Part shown: positions 34,504 to 43,252 of the stretch, piece by piece
How the letters are laid out: each line of letters opens with the position of its first letter
Position numbering within the stretch: the first letter of the stretch is position 1
DNA from: Ferrovibrio sp036381655
GTDB taxonomy: Bacteria > Pseudomonadota > Alphaproteobacteria > Ferrovibrionales > Ferrovibrionaceae
DNA length: 64,000 nt
Assembly (NCBI RefSeq): GCF_036381655.1
Contig: NZ_DASVCJ010000040.1
Span: forward strand, 62,001-126,000
Reading direction: 5' to 3'
Notes under the pieces: generated by a model
Databases searched by the model: none
Seen by the model: the letters and a program-made list of their open reading frames with translations, nothing else
What the model was told of the DNA's origin: nothing
Position numbers and translations under genes: made by a program

Positions 34504-35205
34504 ATGCCGAAGATCACCAAGATCGTCGAAGTCGCCAATGACGACGATGACGAGACGGACACCGACACCGAGATCGAAGCCGCCGATACCGATGCCGCCT
34601 ATGCCGATGGCGATGTGACCGGCGAGGATGCCGGCATTGACGCGCTGGACGGCCTGCGCGCCGTCGCCCGGCTGGCGCGGCTTTGCGGCCGGATCAACTG
34701 GTTTGCCGCGGTCGGCGAGCCGCTCGAGCCGTCCGAGATCGCCGATGCCGAAGCCTATGTCGCCAATCTGGGCTTTCCCGATGTCAGCGTCGGCGCCGTG
34801 GAGGACTGGCGCGCCGCCGCCGCCGCCGCGCAGGCGCCGGAATGGCGCCAGGATTGGTGGGATGCGGAAGAGCAGATGCGCCAGGCGCTGCTGCAGGAGG
34901 CGCTGCAGATCAATCCCGAGCCCGACCTGATGGTGGCGCTGACCCATGTCTCGACCAAGGCCAGCGAGGTCGCCCATGGCCTGGCGGCCGTCTCGGCGGC
35001 GCGCGGCGGCGTGGCCGACGAGGCGCTGATCCGGGTGGCGGCGGGCGCCGCGGCCCAGGCGGCCTATCAGGCGGCCCTGGTGCTGGCCGCGCAGGCGGAG
35101 TCAATGGCGGGCGATGCCGAGCATCCTTTCGCGGTCAAGTTCCGCCTGTTCGAGGCCGGCCGCCTGCCGCTCGGCATCGTCGGCAGCACGTTCAATCTCT
35201 TCTAG
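34504..35205 (+). CDS. Hypothetical acidic protein (233 aa)
   Basis: A 233-residue protein with a highly acidic N-terminus (residues 13-42 contain runs of Asp, Glu and Thr: NDDDDETDTDTEIEAADTD), a central mixed region (YVANLGFPDVSVGAVEDWRAA) and an Ala-rich helical C-terminus (VAAGAAAQAAYQAALVLAAQAESM) ending FRLFEAGRLPLGIVGSTFNLF. No signal peptide. The same acid-rich start followed by Ala-rich helices is seen in some phage- or envelope-associated proteins, but I cannot assign a family. It has a moderate ribosome-binding site (GAGGGTGAGCC) and follows the dioxygenase gene. Confidence 0.7.
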   Translation: MPKITKIVEVANDDDDETDTDTEIEAADTDAAYADGDVTGEDAGIDALDGLRAVARLARLCGRINWFAAVGEPLEPSEIADAEAYVANLGFPDVSVGAVEDWRAAAAAAQAPEWRQDWWDAEEQMRQALLQEALQINPEPDLMVALTHVSTKASEVAHGLAAVSAARGGVADEALIRVAAGAAAQAAYQAALVLAAQAESMAGDAEHPFAVKFRLFEAGRLPLGIVGSTFNLF

Positions 35206-35233
35206 GCGGCCCTTTCAGGCGGCAACGCGGATT

Positions 35234-35479
35234 CTAGCGCGGAGAATTGCCGTCTTCGTTTCTTTCGCGGCGGCGGCCGTAGAGAAAGACGCCGACCACC
35301 AGTCCGCCGACGATCAGGCTGAAGCCGATGCCGAGGATCATCGGCACGGTGGCGGCGGGATCGAAGGGCACCCCCATATCGTGCCAGAAGCCGAGCGACA
35401 TCACGGCCGCCGCGATCAGCGCCGCCACCAGGGCGATGGTGAGCACGGTGGCAAAGATCTTGTCGGTCCGGGTGATCAT
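35234..35479 (-). CDS. Small two-helix membrane protein (81 aa)
   Basis: An 81-residue protein with two hydrophobic helices (IFATVLTIALVAALIAAAVMSLGF and VPMILGIGFSLIVGGLVVGVFLYG) and a charged C-terminal tail (RRRERNEDGNSPR). Good ribosome-binding site (GGAGG region) before the ATG at 35479. No family is recognised. It is convergent with the acidic hypothetical gene and diverges from the SnoaL-like gene. Confidence 0.7.
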   Translation of the reverse strand: MITRTDKIFATVLTIALVAALIAAAVMSLGFWHDMGVPFDPAATVPMILGIGFSLIVGGLVVGVFLYGRRRERNEDGNSPR

Positions 35480-35567
35480 GGCAAACCTCCGTTCTTAACT
35501 TGGAGCAACGCTGCCCTATAATCCAGAACACCGCCTGCGCTAATCCGTCGCAGGGCGAGGGGAAACC

Positions 35568-35939
35568 ATGCCTAGCCGCGACACCATAGAGGCCTTCATC
35601 GCCGCCGTCGAATCCAACGACCATGTCGGCGCCATCCGCGATTTCTATACCGAGGATGCCAGCATGCAGGAGAACCTGACCGAACCGCCACGTCAGGGTC
35701 GGCAGGCATTGATGGAGCACGAGGCCGCCGTGCTGCAGCGCGTCGCCGCCGTGCGCAGCCGCTGCATCCGGCCCTATTTGGTCGAGGGCGATACGGTGGT
35801 GATCCACTGGGTGTTCGAATTCGACCTGCCCGATGGCAAAATGCGCCGCATCGAGGAACTGGCGCATCAGACCTGGCGCGGCGAGAAAATCTGGCGCGAG
35901 CGCTTCTACTACGACCCGGCCCAGCGCGCGGCGCATTAG
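35568..35939 (+). CDS. SnoaL-like / NTF2-fold protein
   Basis: A 123-residue protein of the NTF2-like superfamily. It begins with helix AFIAAVESNDHVGAIRDFYTEDASM and continues with the curved sheet strands (VVIHWVFEFDLPDGKMRRIEELAHQTWRGEKIWRERFYYDP). Such proteins are ketosteroid isomerase- or cyclase-like, or of unknown binding function. The ATG at 35568 is preceded by GAGGGGAAACC. It stands alone; the substrate is unknown. Confidence 0.82.
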   Translation: MPSRDTIEAFIAAVESNDHVGAIRDFYTEDASMQENLTEPPRQGRQALMEHEAAVLQRVAAVRSRCIRPYLVEGDTVVIHWVFEFDLPDGKMRRIEELAHQTWRGEKIWRERFYYDPAQRAAH

Positions 35940-36002
35940 CGGTTGTAGAGGGCAAGGCGGGCGGGATATGGTCCTTGGGTCGCACTCCGAAGAGCCTGGC
36001 CG

Positions 36003-37109
36003 GTGACCTCCTACAAGCTGCCTTCGATCCTCTTCATCTCAACCGCCCTTGCCACCTTCTATGCCGCCCGACTGATCGGCCGAGGCGATCGCCGACGCCA
36101 GTTGCCGCGCCTTTTGCAGTCATTCATCCGCTCGCCGGAACTGACCGTGGTCGATAAGGTCGGTTGGGCCGAGGGCCATTGCTATGTCATCAATCTGGAG
36201 CGCGATGTGGTCGACGATCAGGTCGGGATATCGCCGCTGATGGTCTTGGAGAACGGCCGCCCGCTTCCGTTGCCGCATGCCGAGATGGTGGCTTCGGTCA
36301 AGCAGGAAGGCGGCGGCCGATATGTGCATCTCGACCGGTTCATCTACTTCTCTCCCAGCGACAACGCCGACCTGCGCAGCACGCAGCGCCGCTACGCCGT
36401 CATCGAAACCCTCACGCGCGATCTCAAAACCGTCGAAGCGCTGCTGCATCTGCAGAAGAGAGCCTCGACCTATCGCAATGTCGGGCTTTTCCAGTTTGCG
36501 AAACTGCAGACCTATCTCGGCACGCAGCTGCAGGTCGGAGAATCTGGCGCCGCGGGGGATCACGATCTGCGCCTCAAAAACGTCGAGCTTGCACTTGAAG
36601 ACCTCGGCTTCGGCCGGCTTGCCGCATCTTCAGTCCGTGTTGCCTGGTCGCAACCGGCGCCATGGGGAATGCTCGATATCATCGTCGAAGACCTGACGGC
36701 GGATTGGCTGCCATCTCCCGCGCGGCTGACCCTGTCGCTGGGCTTTAAGTCGGATGCCTCGCTGCGGCTGGAGCGCTTCGCCTACGACACGACCGGGGAA
36801 TTGCATGCAAAGGCGGTTCTGAACTGGCGCGAGGAGCGCCTCGCATCGGCGCAGTTGTCCGTCACGCCGCTGGATGGCCTGCGGCGGACATTGATCGAGG
36901 CCTGCGGCGGGGAAGCGGCGGCGGCCGCCTGGCTGCGGCAGATCGTCGCCGCGATCGGCTCCGGCGACCTGCCGCTTGTCGATCATGTCCCGGAGCAGAC
37001 GCGGACCGCGCTGATCGCAGCCCTGTCGCCATCCGCCATGGCCGCAGGGCTCGACATCACACTTGGGCGCGAGAACGGCGCGCTGGTCATGACATGCGGA
37101 CTATCCTGA
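36003..37109 (+). CDS. Hypothetical protein paired with a methyltransferase
   Basis: A 368-residue protein with a possible N-terminal anchor (LPSILFISTALATFYAARLIG), then a mostly soluble chain with segments such as NGRPLPLPHAEMVASVKQEGGGRYVHLDRFIYFSPSDNADL and AVLNWREERLASAQLSVTPLDG. The start is GTG 36003; no ATG lies close to the N-terminus. Its stop is 1 base before the next ATG, so it is coupled to the methyltransferase. I do not recognise the family. Codon choice looks somewhat less GC-biased than in flanking genes. Confidence 0.72.
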   Translation: MTSYKLPSILFISTALATFYAARLIGRGDRRRQLPRLLQSFIRSPELTVVDKVGWAEGHCYVINLERDVVDDQVGISPLMVLENGRPLPLPHAEMVASVKQEGGGRYVHLDRFIYFSPSDNADLRSTQRRYAVIETLTRDLKTVEALLHLQKRASTYRNVGLFQFAKLQTYLGTQLQVGESGAAGDHDLRLKNVELALEDLGFGRLAASSVRVAWSQPAPWGMLDIIVEDLTADWLPSPARLTLSLGFKSDASLRLERFAYDTTGELHAKAVLNWREERLASAQLSVTPLDGLRRTLIEACGGEAAAAAWLRQIVAAIGSGDLPLVDHVPEQTRTALIAALSPSAMAAGLDITLGRENGALVMTCGLS

Positions 37110-37110
37110 C

Positions 37111-38055
37111 ATGGCGGCCATCGACCTCAGCATTGCATTGAAGAAGGCCCTCGATCCGGTTTTTGCCGCCCGGCTGATCGAGATCGTCCAGCCGCAAATC
37201 ACGGCCGTCCGGGAGGATGCCCTGGTCCTGGCCGATGGCCGCAACATCCCCATCGTCAATGGCGTGCCGCGCTTCGTCGCCTCCGATCATTATGCCGCGT
37301 CTTTTTCCTTCCAGTGGACCCTCTACAGGACGACTCAGCACGATGAGGGGCACCAAACCGATTTCAGCCAAAAGGATTTCGAGCTGAAATTCGGCTTGAC
37401 GCAGGCCGATGTGGCGGGCCGGCTGTTTCTCGATGCCGGCTGCGGCACCGGCCGCCTGTCGGAAATTCTCGCCGGCTGGGGCGCCTACGTCGTCAGCGTC
37501 GACCTGAGCGCATCGGTCGACGTGGCGCACGCCCATCTCGCCGGAGCGGATCGCGTCGCCGTGTTCCAGGCGGATATCGGCGCATTGCCATTCCGTCCGG
37601 AGAGTTTCGATTTCGTGATTTCGTCAGGCGTGCTGCATCACACGCCCGATACGAGGGCTTACGCCGCAAAGCTGGTGCCGCTGGTGAAGCCGGGCGGCGA
37701 ATTCGCCATCTGGGTTTATTCGCCGCTGCACGCCAAGCGCAAAGAATGGATACCTCTCACGTCGCGGCTGCCGCATCCGGCCTTTCAGGCCTGGTGTAGC
37801 TGGATTGTCGATATTGCGCGGCAGAATCGCCAGAACCCGTTTCTGCGCGCCGTCAGGGAGCAGTTTCCCTTCACGGTGTATCACGAAACCGCGGCCCGGT
37901 CGGCGCTTACCCTGTTCGATGGCTACACGCCGACCTATCACGGCGTTCATAGCGAAGAGGAGGTCATCGGCTGGTTCCGCGATTTCGGATTGATCGACAT
38001 CGGCACCAATGTGATCCCGACCTCGGTGCGAGGCCGCAAACCGGCCGCGGCCTGA
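37111..38055 (+). CDS. SAM-dependent methyltransferase, class I
   Basis: A 314-residue protein. The N-terminal ~70 residues resemble a Trm112-like or cofactor region (EIVQPQITAVREDALVLADGRNIPIVNGVPRF). The SAM-binding motif I is FLDAGCGTGRLSEILAGWGAYVVSVDLSASV (about residues 108-136), with motif II-like RVAVFQADIGALPFRPESFDFVISSGVLHHTPDT. This is typical of Methyltransf_11/UbiE-like enzymes acting on small molecules. It is translationally coupled to the preceding unknown gene; a shared substrate is likely but unknown. Confidence 0.88.
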   Translation: MAAIDLSIALKKALDPVFAARLIEIVQPQITAVREDALVLADGRNIPIVNGVPRFVASDHYAASFSFQWTLYRTTQHDEGHQTDFSQKDFELKFGLTQADVAGRLFLDAGCGTGRLSEILAGWGAYVVSVDLSASVDVAHAHLAGADRVAVFQADIGALPFRPESFDFVISSGVLHHTPDTRAYAAKLVPLVKPGGEFAIWVYSPLHAKRKEWIPLTSRLPHPAFQAWCSWIVDIARQNRQNPFLRAVREQFPFTVYHETAARSALTLFDGYTPTYHGVHSEEEVIGWFRDFGLIDIGTNVIPTSVRGRKPAAA

Positions 38056-38116
38056 CCTCCCGATATTTCGGCCGCCGCCGAAGCATCGGCGCGGCGGCGA
38101 ACGCTACAGTGGCGGC

Positions 38117-39244
38117 ATGACAATGCCCGCCGATCCGCCGCCAGATCCCATCGCCGCCGTCACCCATCCCGATCCGTATCCCTATTACGAGCGGCTGGTG
38201 CGCGAGCGGCCGTTTCATTTCGACGCCCGCCTGAACCTGTGGGTGGCGGCGAGCGCTGCGGCCGTGGAAGCCGTGCTGACGAGCGATCTCTGCCGCGTGC
38301 GGCCGCCGGCCGAGCCGGTGCCGCGGCATCTCGGCACGGGCATGGCCGCCGCCGTCTTCGGCCGGCTGGTGCGCCAGACCGAAGGGCCCGAGCGCGACCG
38401 GCGCAAGCGCCTGCTGCAGGCGGCTCTGGCGGCCATTCCGGCCGAACAGGTCGCGGCGGCGACGCGCGAGCGGCTGCGGGCGCTGCGCGGCCTGCCGCCC
38501 GACGATCTGCTCTTCGCGTTGCCGGTGCAGGCGATGGCGCGGCTTCTCGGGCTGACGGACCGCCTGGACGAGACGGCGATGCAGCTCGCGCTTCTGGTCC
38601 GCAGCTTTCTGCCGCAGGCCGATTCCGCTGCGATGGCCGATGGCGATGCCGCGGCAAAAGCGCTCCTGGCGCGGTTGCGCGCGGCCGGCGGCCTGGCCCA
38701 GGACGGCCTGATGCGGCACCTGCGCGGCGACGACGTGATGCTGGCCAATGCGCTCGGCCTGCTGGTGCAGACGCATGATGCGACGGCGGCGCTGCTCGGC
38801 AATGCGCTGCTTGCCCTGGCGCGTCAGCCGGTCTTGCATAGGCAGCTCGCCGCCCGGCCGGACCTGCTGCCCGCCTTCGTCCAGGAGGCGATGCGCCACG
38901 ATGCGCCGGTGCAGAATACGCGGCGCTTCGCTGCCGCCGACGGCACCCTCTGCGGCCAGGCGGTGCCGGCCGGCGCGGCGGTGCTGGTGCTGCTGGCGGC
39001 GGCCAATCGCGATCCCGCCGCCAATACCGAGCCGCATCGGTTTCTGATCGAGCGTCGGCAGCGCCGGCTGTTCGGCTTCGGTCATGGCAGCCATCGTTGC
39101 GCCGGGCCGGATATCGCCGCGACCATCGCCGCAACGGCGATCGCCGAGATGATCGCCACGGCGACATTTCCGGTGACGGATGTCACAGCGCTGCGCTACC
39201 GTCCGTCTTCCAATGCGCGTATCCCGATTTTCGCCCGGTCCTGA
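38117..39244 (+). CDS. Cytochrome P450 with atypical I-helix
   Basis: A 375-residue bacterial P450, slightly short. The heme loop FGFGHGSHRCAG (about residue 320) supplies the Cys thiolate, and the K-helix ExxR is EAMR (in FVQEAMRHDAP). In the I-helix, where most P450s have A/G-G-x-D/E-T, this protein has QTHDATAALLGN, so Gly is Thr and the usual Thr is Ala. No redox partner gene is adjacent; any reductase would be encoded elsewhere. The substrate is unknown. It sits upstream of a PEP mutase homologue on the same strand. Confidence 0.9.
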   Translation: MTMPADPPPDPIAAVTHPDPYPYYERLVRERPFHFDARLNLWVAASAAAVEAVLTSDLCRVRPPAEPVPRHLGTGMAAAVFGRLVRQTEGPERDRRKRLLQAALAAIPAEQVAAATRERLRALRGLPPDDLLFALPVQAMARLLGLTDRLDETAMQLALLVRSFLPQADSAAMADGDAAAKALLARLRAAGGLAQDGLMRHLRGDDVMLANALGLLVQTHDATAALLGNALLALARQPVLHRQLAARPDLLPAFVQEAMRHDAPVQNTRRFAAADGTLCGQAVPAGAAVLVLLAAANRDPAANTEPHRFLIERRQRRLFGFGHGSHRCAGPDIAATIAATAIAEMIATATFPVTDVTALRYRPSSNARIPIFARS

Positions 39245-39279
39245 GCCGTCCATCCTGAGTCTTCAATAGGGAGGTTCGC

Positions 39280-40131
39280 ATGAACCAGCCATCGCAGGCC
39301 GAAAAGGCCGCCCGCTTCGCAGCCCTGCATCGCGAGGGCTGCTTCCTGCTGCCCAATGCCTGGGACCTGCCCAGCGCCGCGCTGATCGCCGAGGCCGGCT
39401 TTGCCGCCGTGGCGACCACCTCTTCGGGCATCGCCTTCGCCCATGGCCTGGCCGATGGCGAGAATATCGGCGCGGATCGCATGCTGGCCGTGGTTTCCGC
39501 GATCGCGCGGCGGGTGCCGCTGCCGGTGAGCGGCGACCTCGAGGCCGGCTACGGCAGCGGGCCGGAGGCGGTGGCGGCCAGCGTGCGCGCGGCGATCGGG
39601 GCCGGGCTGGTCGGCTGCAACATCGAGGACAGCGATCCGAAAACGCGCAAGCTGTTCGATCTCGATCTCGCGGTGGCGCGGATCAAGGCGGGCGTCGCGG
39701 CGGCGGAACAGGCCGGCCTGCCCGATTTCGTGCTCAATGCCCGCACCGATCCGGTGCTGTTCAATGTCGGCGGGCCCGAAGCGGCCTTCGACGAGGCGGC
39801 GCGGCGGGCGAAGGCCTATCACGCCGCCGGCGCCAGGTCGGTCTTCGTGCCGGGCCTGTTCGACGCCGACGGTATCCGGCGCATGGCGGCGGCCGTGGCG
39901 CCGGCGCCGCTGAACGTGATGGTCTCGACCGGCCGGCCGATGCCGTCGCTGGAGGAATTGCGCCGCGCCGGCTTGCGCCGCCTGACCCTGGGCGGCAGCC
40001 TGATGCTGGCGACCTACGGCTATACCAGGCGCCTGCTGCAGGATCTGGCCAAGCCCGATGCCGGCTTCGGCTTCGCCGCCGAGGGCATCACGCATGTCGA
40101 CATGACCAAGCTGACGCAGAAATACGCCTAG
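39280..40131 (+). CDS. Isocitrate lyase / PEP mutase superfamily protein
   Basis: A 283-residue TIM-barrel protein. The strand-helix signature FLLPNAWDLPSAALIAEAGFAAVATTSSG, the metal-site segment VSGDLEAGYGSGPE and NIEDSDPKTRKLFD are those of the isocitrate lyase/phosphoenolpyruvate mutase family. The catalytic KKCGH motif of isocitrate lyase is absent, so this is a member of the broad mutase/lyase group acting on a C-C or C-P bond of an unidentified 2-hydroxy- or oxo-acid. A GGGAGG ribosome-binding site precedes the ATG. Confidence 0.9.
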   Translation: MNQPSQAEKAARFAALHREGCFLLPNAWDLPSAALIAEAGFAAVATTSSGIAFAHGLADGENIGADRMLAVVSAIARRVPLPVSGDLEAGYGSGPEAVAASVRAAIGAGLVGCNIEDSDPKTRKLFDLDLAVARIKAGVAAAEQAGLPDFVLNARTDPVLFNVGGPEAAFDEAARRAKAYHAAGARSVFVPGLFDADGIRRMAAAVAPAPLNVMVSTGRPMPSLEELRRAGLRRLTLGGSLMLATYGYTRRLLQDLAKPDAGFGFAAEGITHVDMTKLTQKYA

Positions 40132-40150
40132 CGGCGGCCGGGGCGGTGCC

Positions 40151-40648
40151 CTAGTCCACCCACATGCCGTGCTTTCTGTGCCAGTCGGCGATCGACAGCC
40201 GCGGATAGAGGTCGTAGCTCTCGTCCGTCTTGCCGATGCGCGGCACCACCCAGCCCGGCTTGTAGCGCAGCATCAGATGCACCCGGGACGGCGGCACCGG
40301 CAGCTCGGTGTCGATGGCCGAGGCGAAGGGATGCACGAGGTCCGGCCAGGTCGGATCGTAGAGCCACAGCGCGCTTGCGCATTTTTTGCAGAAATTGCGC
40401 TCGCCGCTGCTGGTTTCGCAATTGCCGCCATCGTCGTCGCAGATTTCCGCGCGGTAGACGCCGAGCGCCTTCCGGCCCCTGACCTTCAGGCTGCCGGCGA
40501 TGCCGGACAGATTGATGGCATATCCGCCGCCGCCGGCGGTCTTGCGGCAGATCGAGCAGTAGCAGAGCTGATAGGGCGCCGGACAATGGCTGTCGACGCT
40601 GAATTTGACCGCGCCGCAGCGGCAGGAGCCTTCGAGACGCATCGGCAT
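40151..40648 (-). CDS. Gfa/CENP-V-family zinc-binding protein
   Basis: A 165-residue Gfa-like protein with three Cys-rich clusters: GSCRCGAVKF, CYCSICRKTAGG and FCKKCASALWLYD. These bind zinc in the glutathione-dependent formaldehyde-activating fold, though true Gfa activity is doubtful for most members. The ATG at 40648 follows GAGGAGGTGTC, an exceptional ribosome-binding site. It is convergent with the mutase gene. Confidence 0.9.
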   Translation of the reverse strand: MPMRLEGSCRCGAVKFSVDSHCPAPYQLCYCSICRKTAGGGGYAINLSGIAGSLKVRGRKALGVYRAEICDDDGGNCETSSGERNFCKKCASALWLYDPTWPDLVHPFASAIDTELPVPPSRVHLMLRYKPGWVVPRIGKTDESYDLYPRLSIADWHRKHGMWVD

Positions 40649-40742
40649 GACACCTCCTCGGCTGATCGTGAACGCGACTTCGCCGGACAAGATTAGACCG
40701 GCTGCGCTTCCCCTCCAAAGGGCAATCCGCTAAAACTCCGCC

Positions 40743-41570
40743 ATGCCGAAGAAAGCCGCCGCGCCGAAGGGCGCCATCACCATCGCCACCTGGAACATCA
40801 ACTCGGTGCGCGCCCGCCTCGACCTGATGCATGGCTTCCTCAGCGAGTACGGCCCGGACGTGCTCTGCCTGCAGGAGACCAAGGTGCGCGACGATCAGTT
40901 CCCGCACGAAGTCTTCGAGCAGCAGGGCTATACCACGCGGCTGATCAAGGGCCAGCCGGGCTATAACGGCGTCGCCATCTTCGCCAAGCATCAGATCGAG
41001 TTGTCGGAAACCCGCATGCTGTGCGGCCGCGACGATTGCCGCCATATCGCCGCCCGGCTGCCCGACGGCACCGTGCTGCACAACTATTATGTGCCGGCCG
41101 GCGGCGACGTGCCGGATGCGGCGAAGAACGACAAATTCGCCCACAAGCTCGACGTGCTGCGCGAGATGACCGCCTGGTCGATGGAGCTGAAGAAGAAGGG
41201 CGGGCGCGAGATCCTGGTCGGCGATCTCAACATCGCGCCGCTGGAGACCGATGTCTGGTCGCACAAGCAGCTGCTCGACGTGGTCAGCCATACCCCGGTC
41301 GAGACCGGGGGCATGAAGAAGATGCAGAAGGCGCGCGACTGGGTCGATGCGGTGCGCCATTTCGTGCCGGAAAGCGAAAAGCTCTATTCCTGGTGGAGCT
41401 ACCGCTCGCCGAACTGGGAGGCGGCCGACAAGGGCCGCCGGCTCGACCATGTCTGGGTCAGCCCGCAATTGCAGCCGAACCTGCGCGGCGCCCGGGTGAT
41501 CAAGGCGATGCGCGGCAAGGAAAAGGCCTCCGACCATGCGCCGATCATCGTCAGGCTCGAACTGGGCTAG
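40743..41570 (+). CDS. xth: Exodeoxyribonuclease III
   Basis: A 275-residue endonuclease/exonuclease/phosphatase-fold enzyme. Motifs: IATWNINSVRARL, VLCLQETKV (metal Glu), ILVGDLNIAPLETDV (DxN), GRRLDHVWVS and SDHAPIIV (catalytic Asp-His). It cleaves at abasic sites and degrades 3' ends in base-excision repair. It stands alone on the plus strand with 176 bases to the next gene. Length and motifs match the ExoA/XthA family of alphaproteobacteria. Confidence 0.96.
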   Translation: MPKKAAAPKGAITIATWNINSVRARLDLMHGFLSEYGPDVLCLQETKVRDDQFPHEVFEQQGYTTRLIKGQPGYNGVAIFAKHQIELSETRMLCGRDDCRHIAARLPDGTVLHNYYVPAGGDVPDAAKNDKFAHKLDVLREMTAWSMELKKKGGREILVGDLNIAPLETDVWSHKQLLDVVSHTPVETGGMKKMQKARDWVDAVRHFVPESEKLYSWWSYRSPNWEAADKGRRLDHVWVSPQLQPNLRGARVIKAMRGKEKASDHAPIIVRLELG

Positions 41571-41746
41571 CCTCGCAGATAGGGCCGGGTCCGGCCCGCG
41601 TTTCGCGCTCCGTATCCCGCAACGATCCGCTTTTTGCGATCCACTCTTTAACAATCGGCTCCTTCGCGTCGCCGCCGCCCGATAGTTTGCCCCTCAAACT
41701 AAGTTGCGCTATATCCTGACGGCCTGGGCTTGCGGGAGAAACGCCG

Positions 41747-43189
41747 ATGCGCGATTTGACTCCGTTCTATTGTCCGCGCTCGATCGCCGTGGTCGGGGCC
41801 GGCGAACGCGCCACCTCGTCGGGCGGGGCGGTGCTGCAGAATCTCATCAAGGCGGGCTATACGGGCCGGCTGGTGCCGATCAATCCCAAGGGCGGCACGG
41901 CGTTCGGCCTGACGATGCAGCCGGCGCTGAAAAGCCTGGCCGAGCCGGTCGATCTCGCCGTCATCGTCATCCGGCCCGACATGATCGTCGGTGCGGTGCG
42001 CGAGGCGGCCGAGGCCGGCATCCGCAATCTGCTCATCCTGCCGGGCGGCTTCGCCGAGGCCGGCGACGAGGGCCGCGCCCGCGATGCCGAACTCAGAGAG
42101 CTTGCCGCCGCGCATGGCCTGACCATCGCCGGGCCGAACTGCGCCGGCTACATGCATCTGCGCCCGGACCTGCGGCTGGCGCCGAGCTTTTTGCGCGACC
42201 TGCCGCCGGGCGGCGGCCTCGCCCTGGTCTCGCAATCGGGCGCCCTGGCCGAGGAGGTGATCGCCGCGGCGAATCTCCAGCGGCTCGGCTTCGGCACCAT
42301 CGTCTCGGTCGGCAATGCCATGCATCTCGGCCTGGAGGACCATCTGGAATATCTCGGCGCGGACGAGGGCTGCAGCGGCATCTTCCTCTATGCCGAGGGC
42401 ATCGAGGACCCCGCGCGCTTCCGCACCGCCGCGCGCGAGGCCGCCAAAAAGAAGCCCATCGTGCTGCTGATCGGCGGGCGCACCGGCCAGGGCGGCAGGG
42501 CGGCGGCGGCCCATACCGGCGCCGTCCCCAACAGCGAGGCGGCGCTGGCTGCGTTCGCCGCCGAATGCTGCGCGCTGCGCGTCACCTCCCTGCGGCGCCT
42601 GCTGCTGGCGGCGAAGGGCTTCAGTTTCTATCCCGAGGGCATCGCCGCAAAGGCGCTGATCCTGAGCAATTCCGGCGGGCCGGGCGTGGTCTGCACCGAC
42701 CAGGCGGTGCTCGAAGGCCTCGATCTCGTCGATCTGCCGGCGGCGATGGCCGCGCCGCTGCGCGCGGCCCTGCCGGGCGAGGCAAGCGTCGCCAATCCGA
42801 TCGACCTCCTGGCCGATGCCCGCGAGGAGCGCTTCGGCCTGTGCTTCGATCTCGCCGTCCAGAAGGGCTATCCGGCCTTCAAGACCATTCTCGGCATCCA
42901 TGTCGTGCCCTTCATGGTCGATGCCGCGCCGGTGGTGCAGACCATCGCCGAGCGGATGCGGCGCGACCGCCGGCCGCAGGGCCTTGCCGTCATGCATGCG
43001 ATGATGGGGACCCTGCCGGACAAGGCGGCCTGGTTCGCCGCGCTGGAAGCGGCCGGCATTCCGGCCTTCAACGATGTCGAGCAGATGGCAGAATGCGCCG
43101 GCCTGCTGGCGCAATATCCGAAATTGCGCGCGCGCGCCGCCAGCGAGCCGCCGCCCAACCGTCCGCCGGCCTTCAAGGGCCGGGCGTGA
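41747..43189 (+). CDS. Stand-alone acyl-CoA synthetase alpha-type subunit (NDP-forming)
   Basis: A 480-residue protein with a CoA-binding Rossmann domain (SIAVVGAGERATSSGGAVLQNLIKAGYTGRLVPINPK) and two succinyl-CoA ligase-like flavodoxin domains (LALVSQSGALAEEV, ALILSNSGGPGVVCTDQA). The phospho-His region is AAAAHTGAVPNSEA. This is the alpha part of ADP-forming acyl-CoA synthetases or of the fused bacterial enzymes; the ATP-grasp beta part is not encoded in this window. It may need a beta partner elsewhere or act as a CoA-transfer or regulatory subunit. The natural acyl group is unknown. Confidence 0.86.
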   Translation: MRDLTPFYCPRSIAVVGAGERATSSGGAVLQNLIKAGYTGRLVPINPKGGTAFGLTMQPALKSLAEPVDLAVIVIRPDMIVGAVREAAEAGIRNLLILPGGFAEAGDEGRARDAELRELAAAHGLTIAGPNCAGYMHLRPDLRLAPSFLRDLPPGGGLALVSQSGALAEEVIAAANLQRLGFGTIVSVGNAMHLGLEDHLEYLGADEGCSGIFLYAEGIEDPARFRTAAREAAKKKPIVLLIGGRTGQGGRAAAAHTGAVPNSEAALAAFAAECCALRVTSLRRLLLAAKGFSFYPEGIAAKALILSNSGGPGVVCTDQAVLEGLDLVDLPAAMAAPLRAALPGEASVANPIDLLADAREERFGLCFDLAVQKGYPAFKTILGIHVVPFMVDAAPVVQTIAERMRRDRRPQGLAVMHAMMGTLPDKAAWFAALEAAGIPAFNDVEQMAECAGLLAQYPKLRARAASEPPPNRPPAFKGRA

Positions 43190-43252
43190 CGAGGCTTCGG
43201 TTGCCGCTCGCCCCGGAAGCTTGCTAGGCTGGCATCAGCCAGGGAGCGTGCG

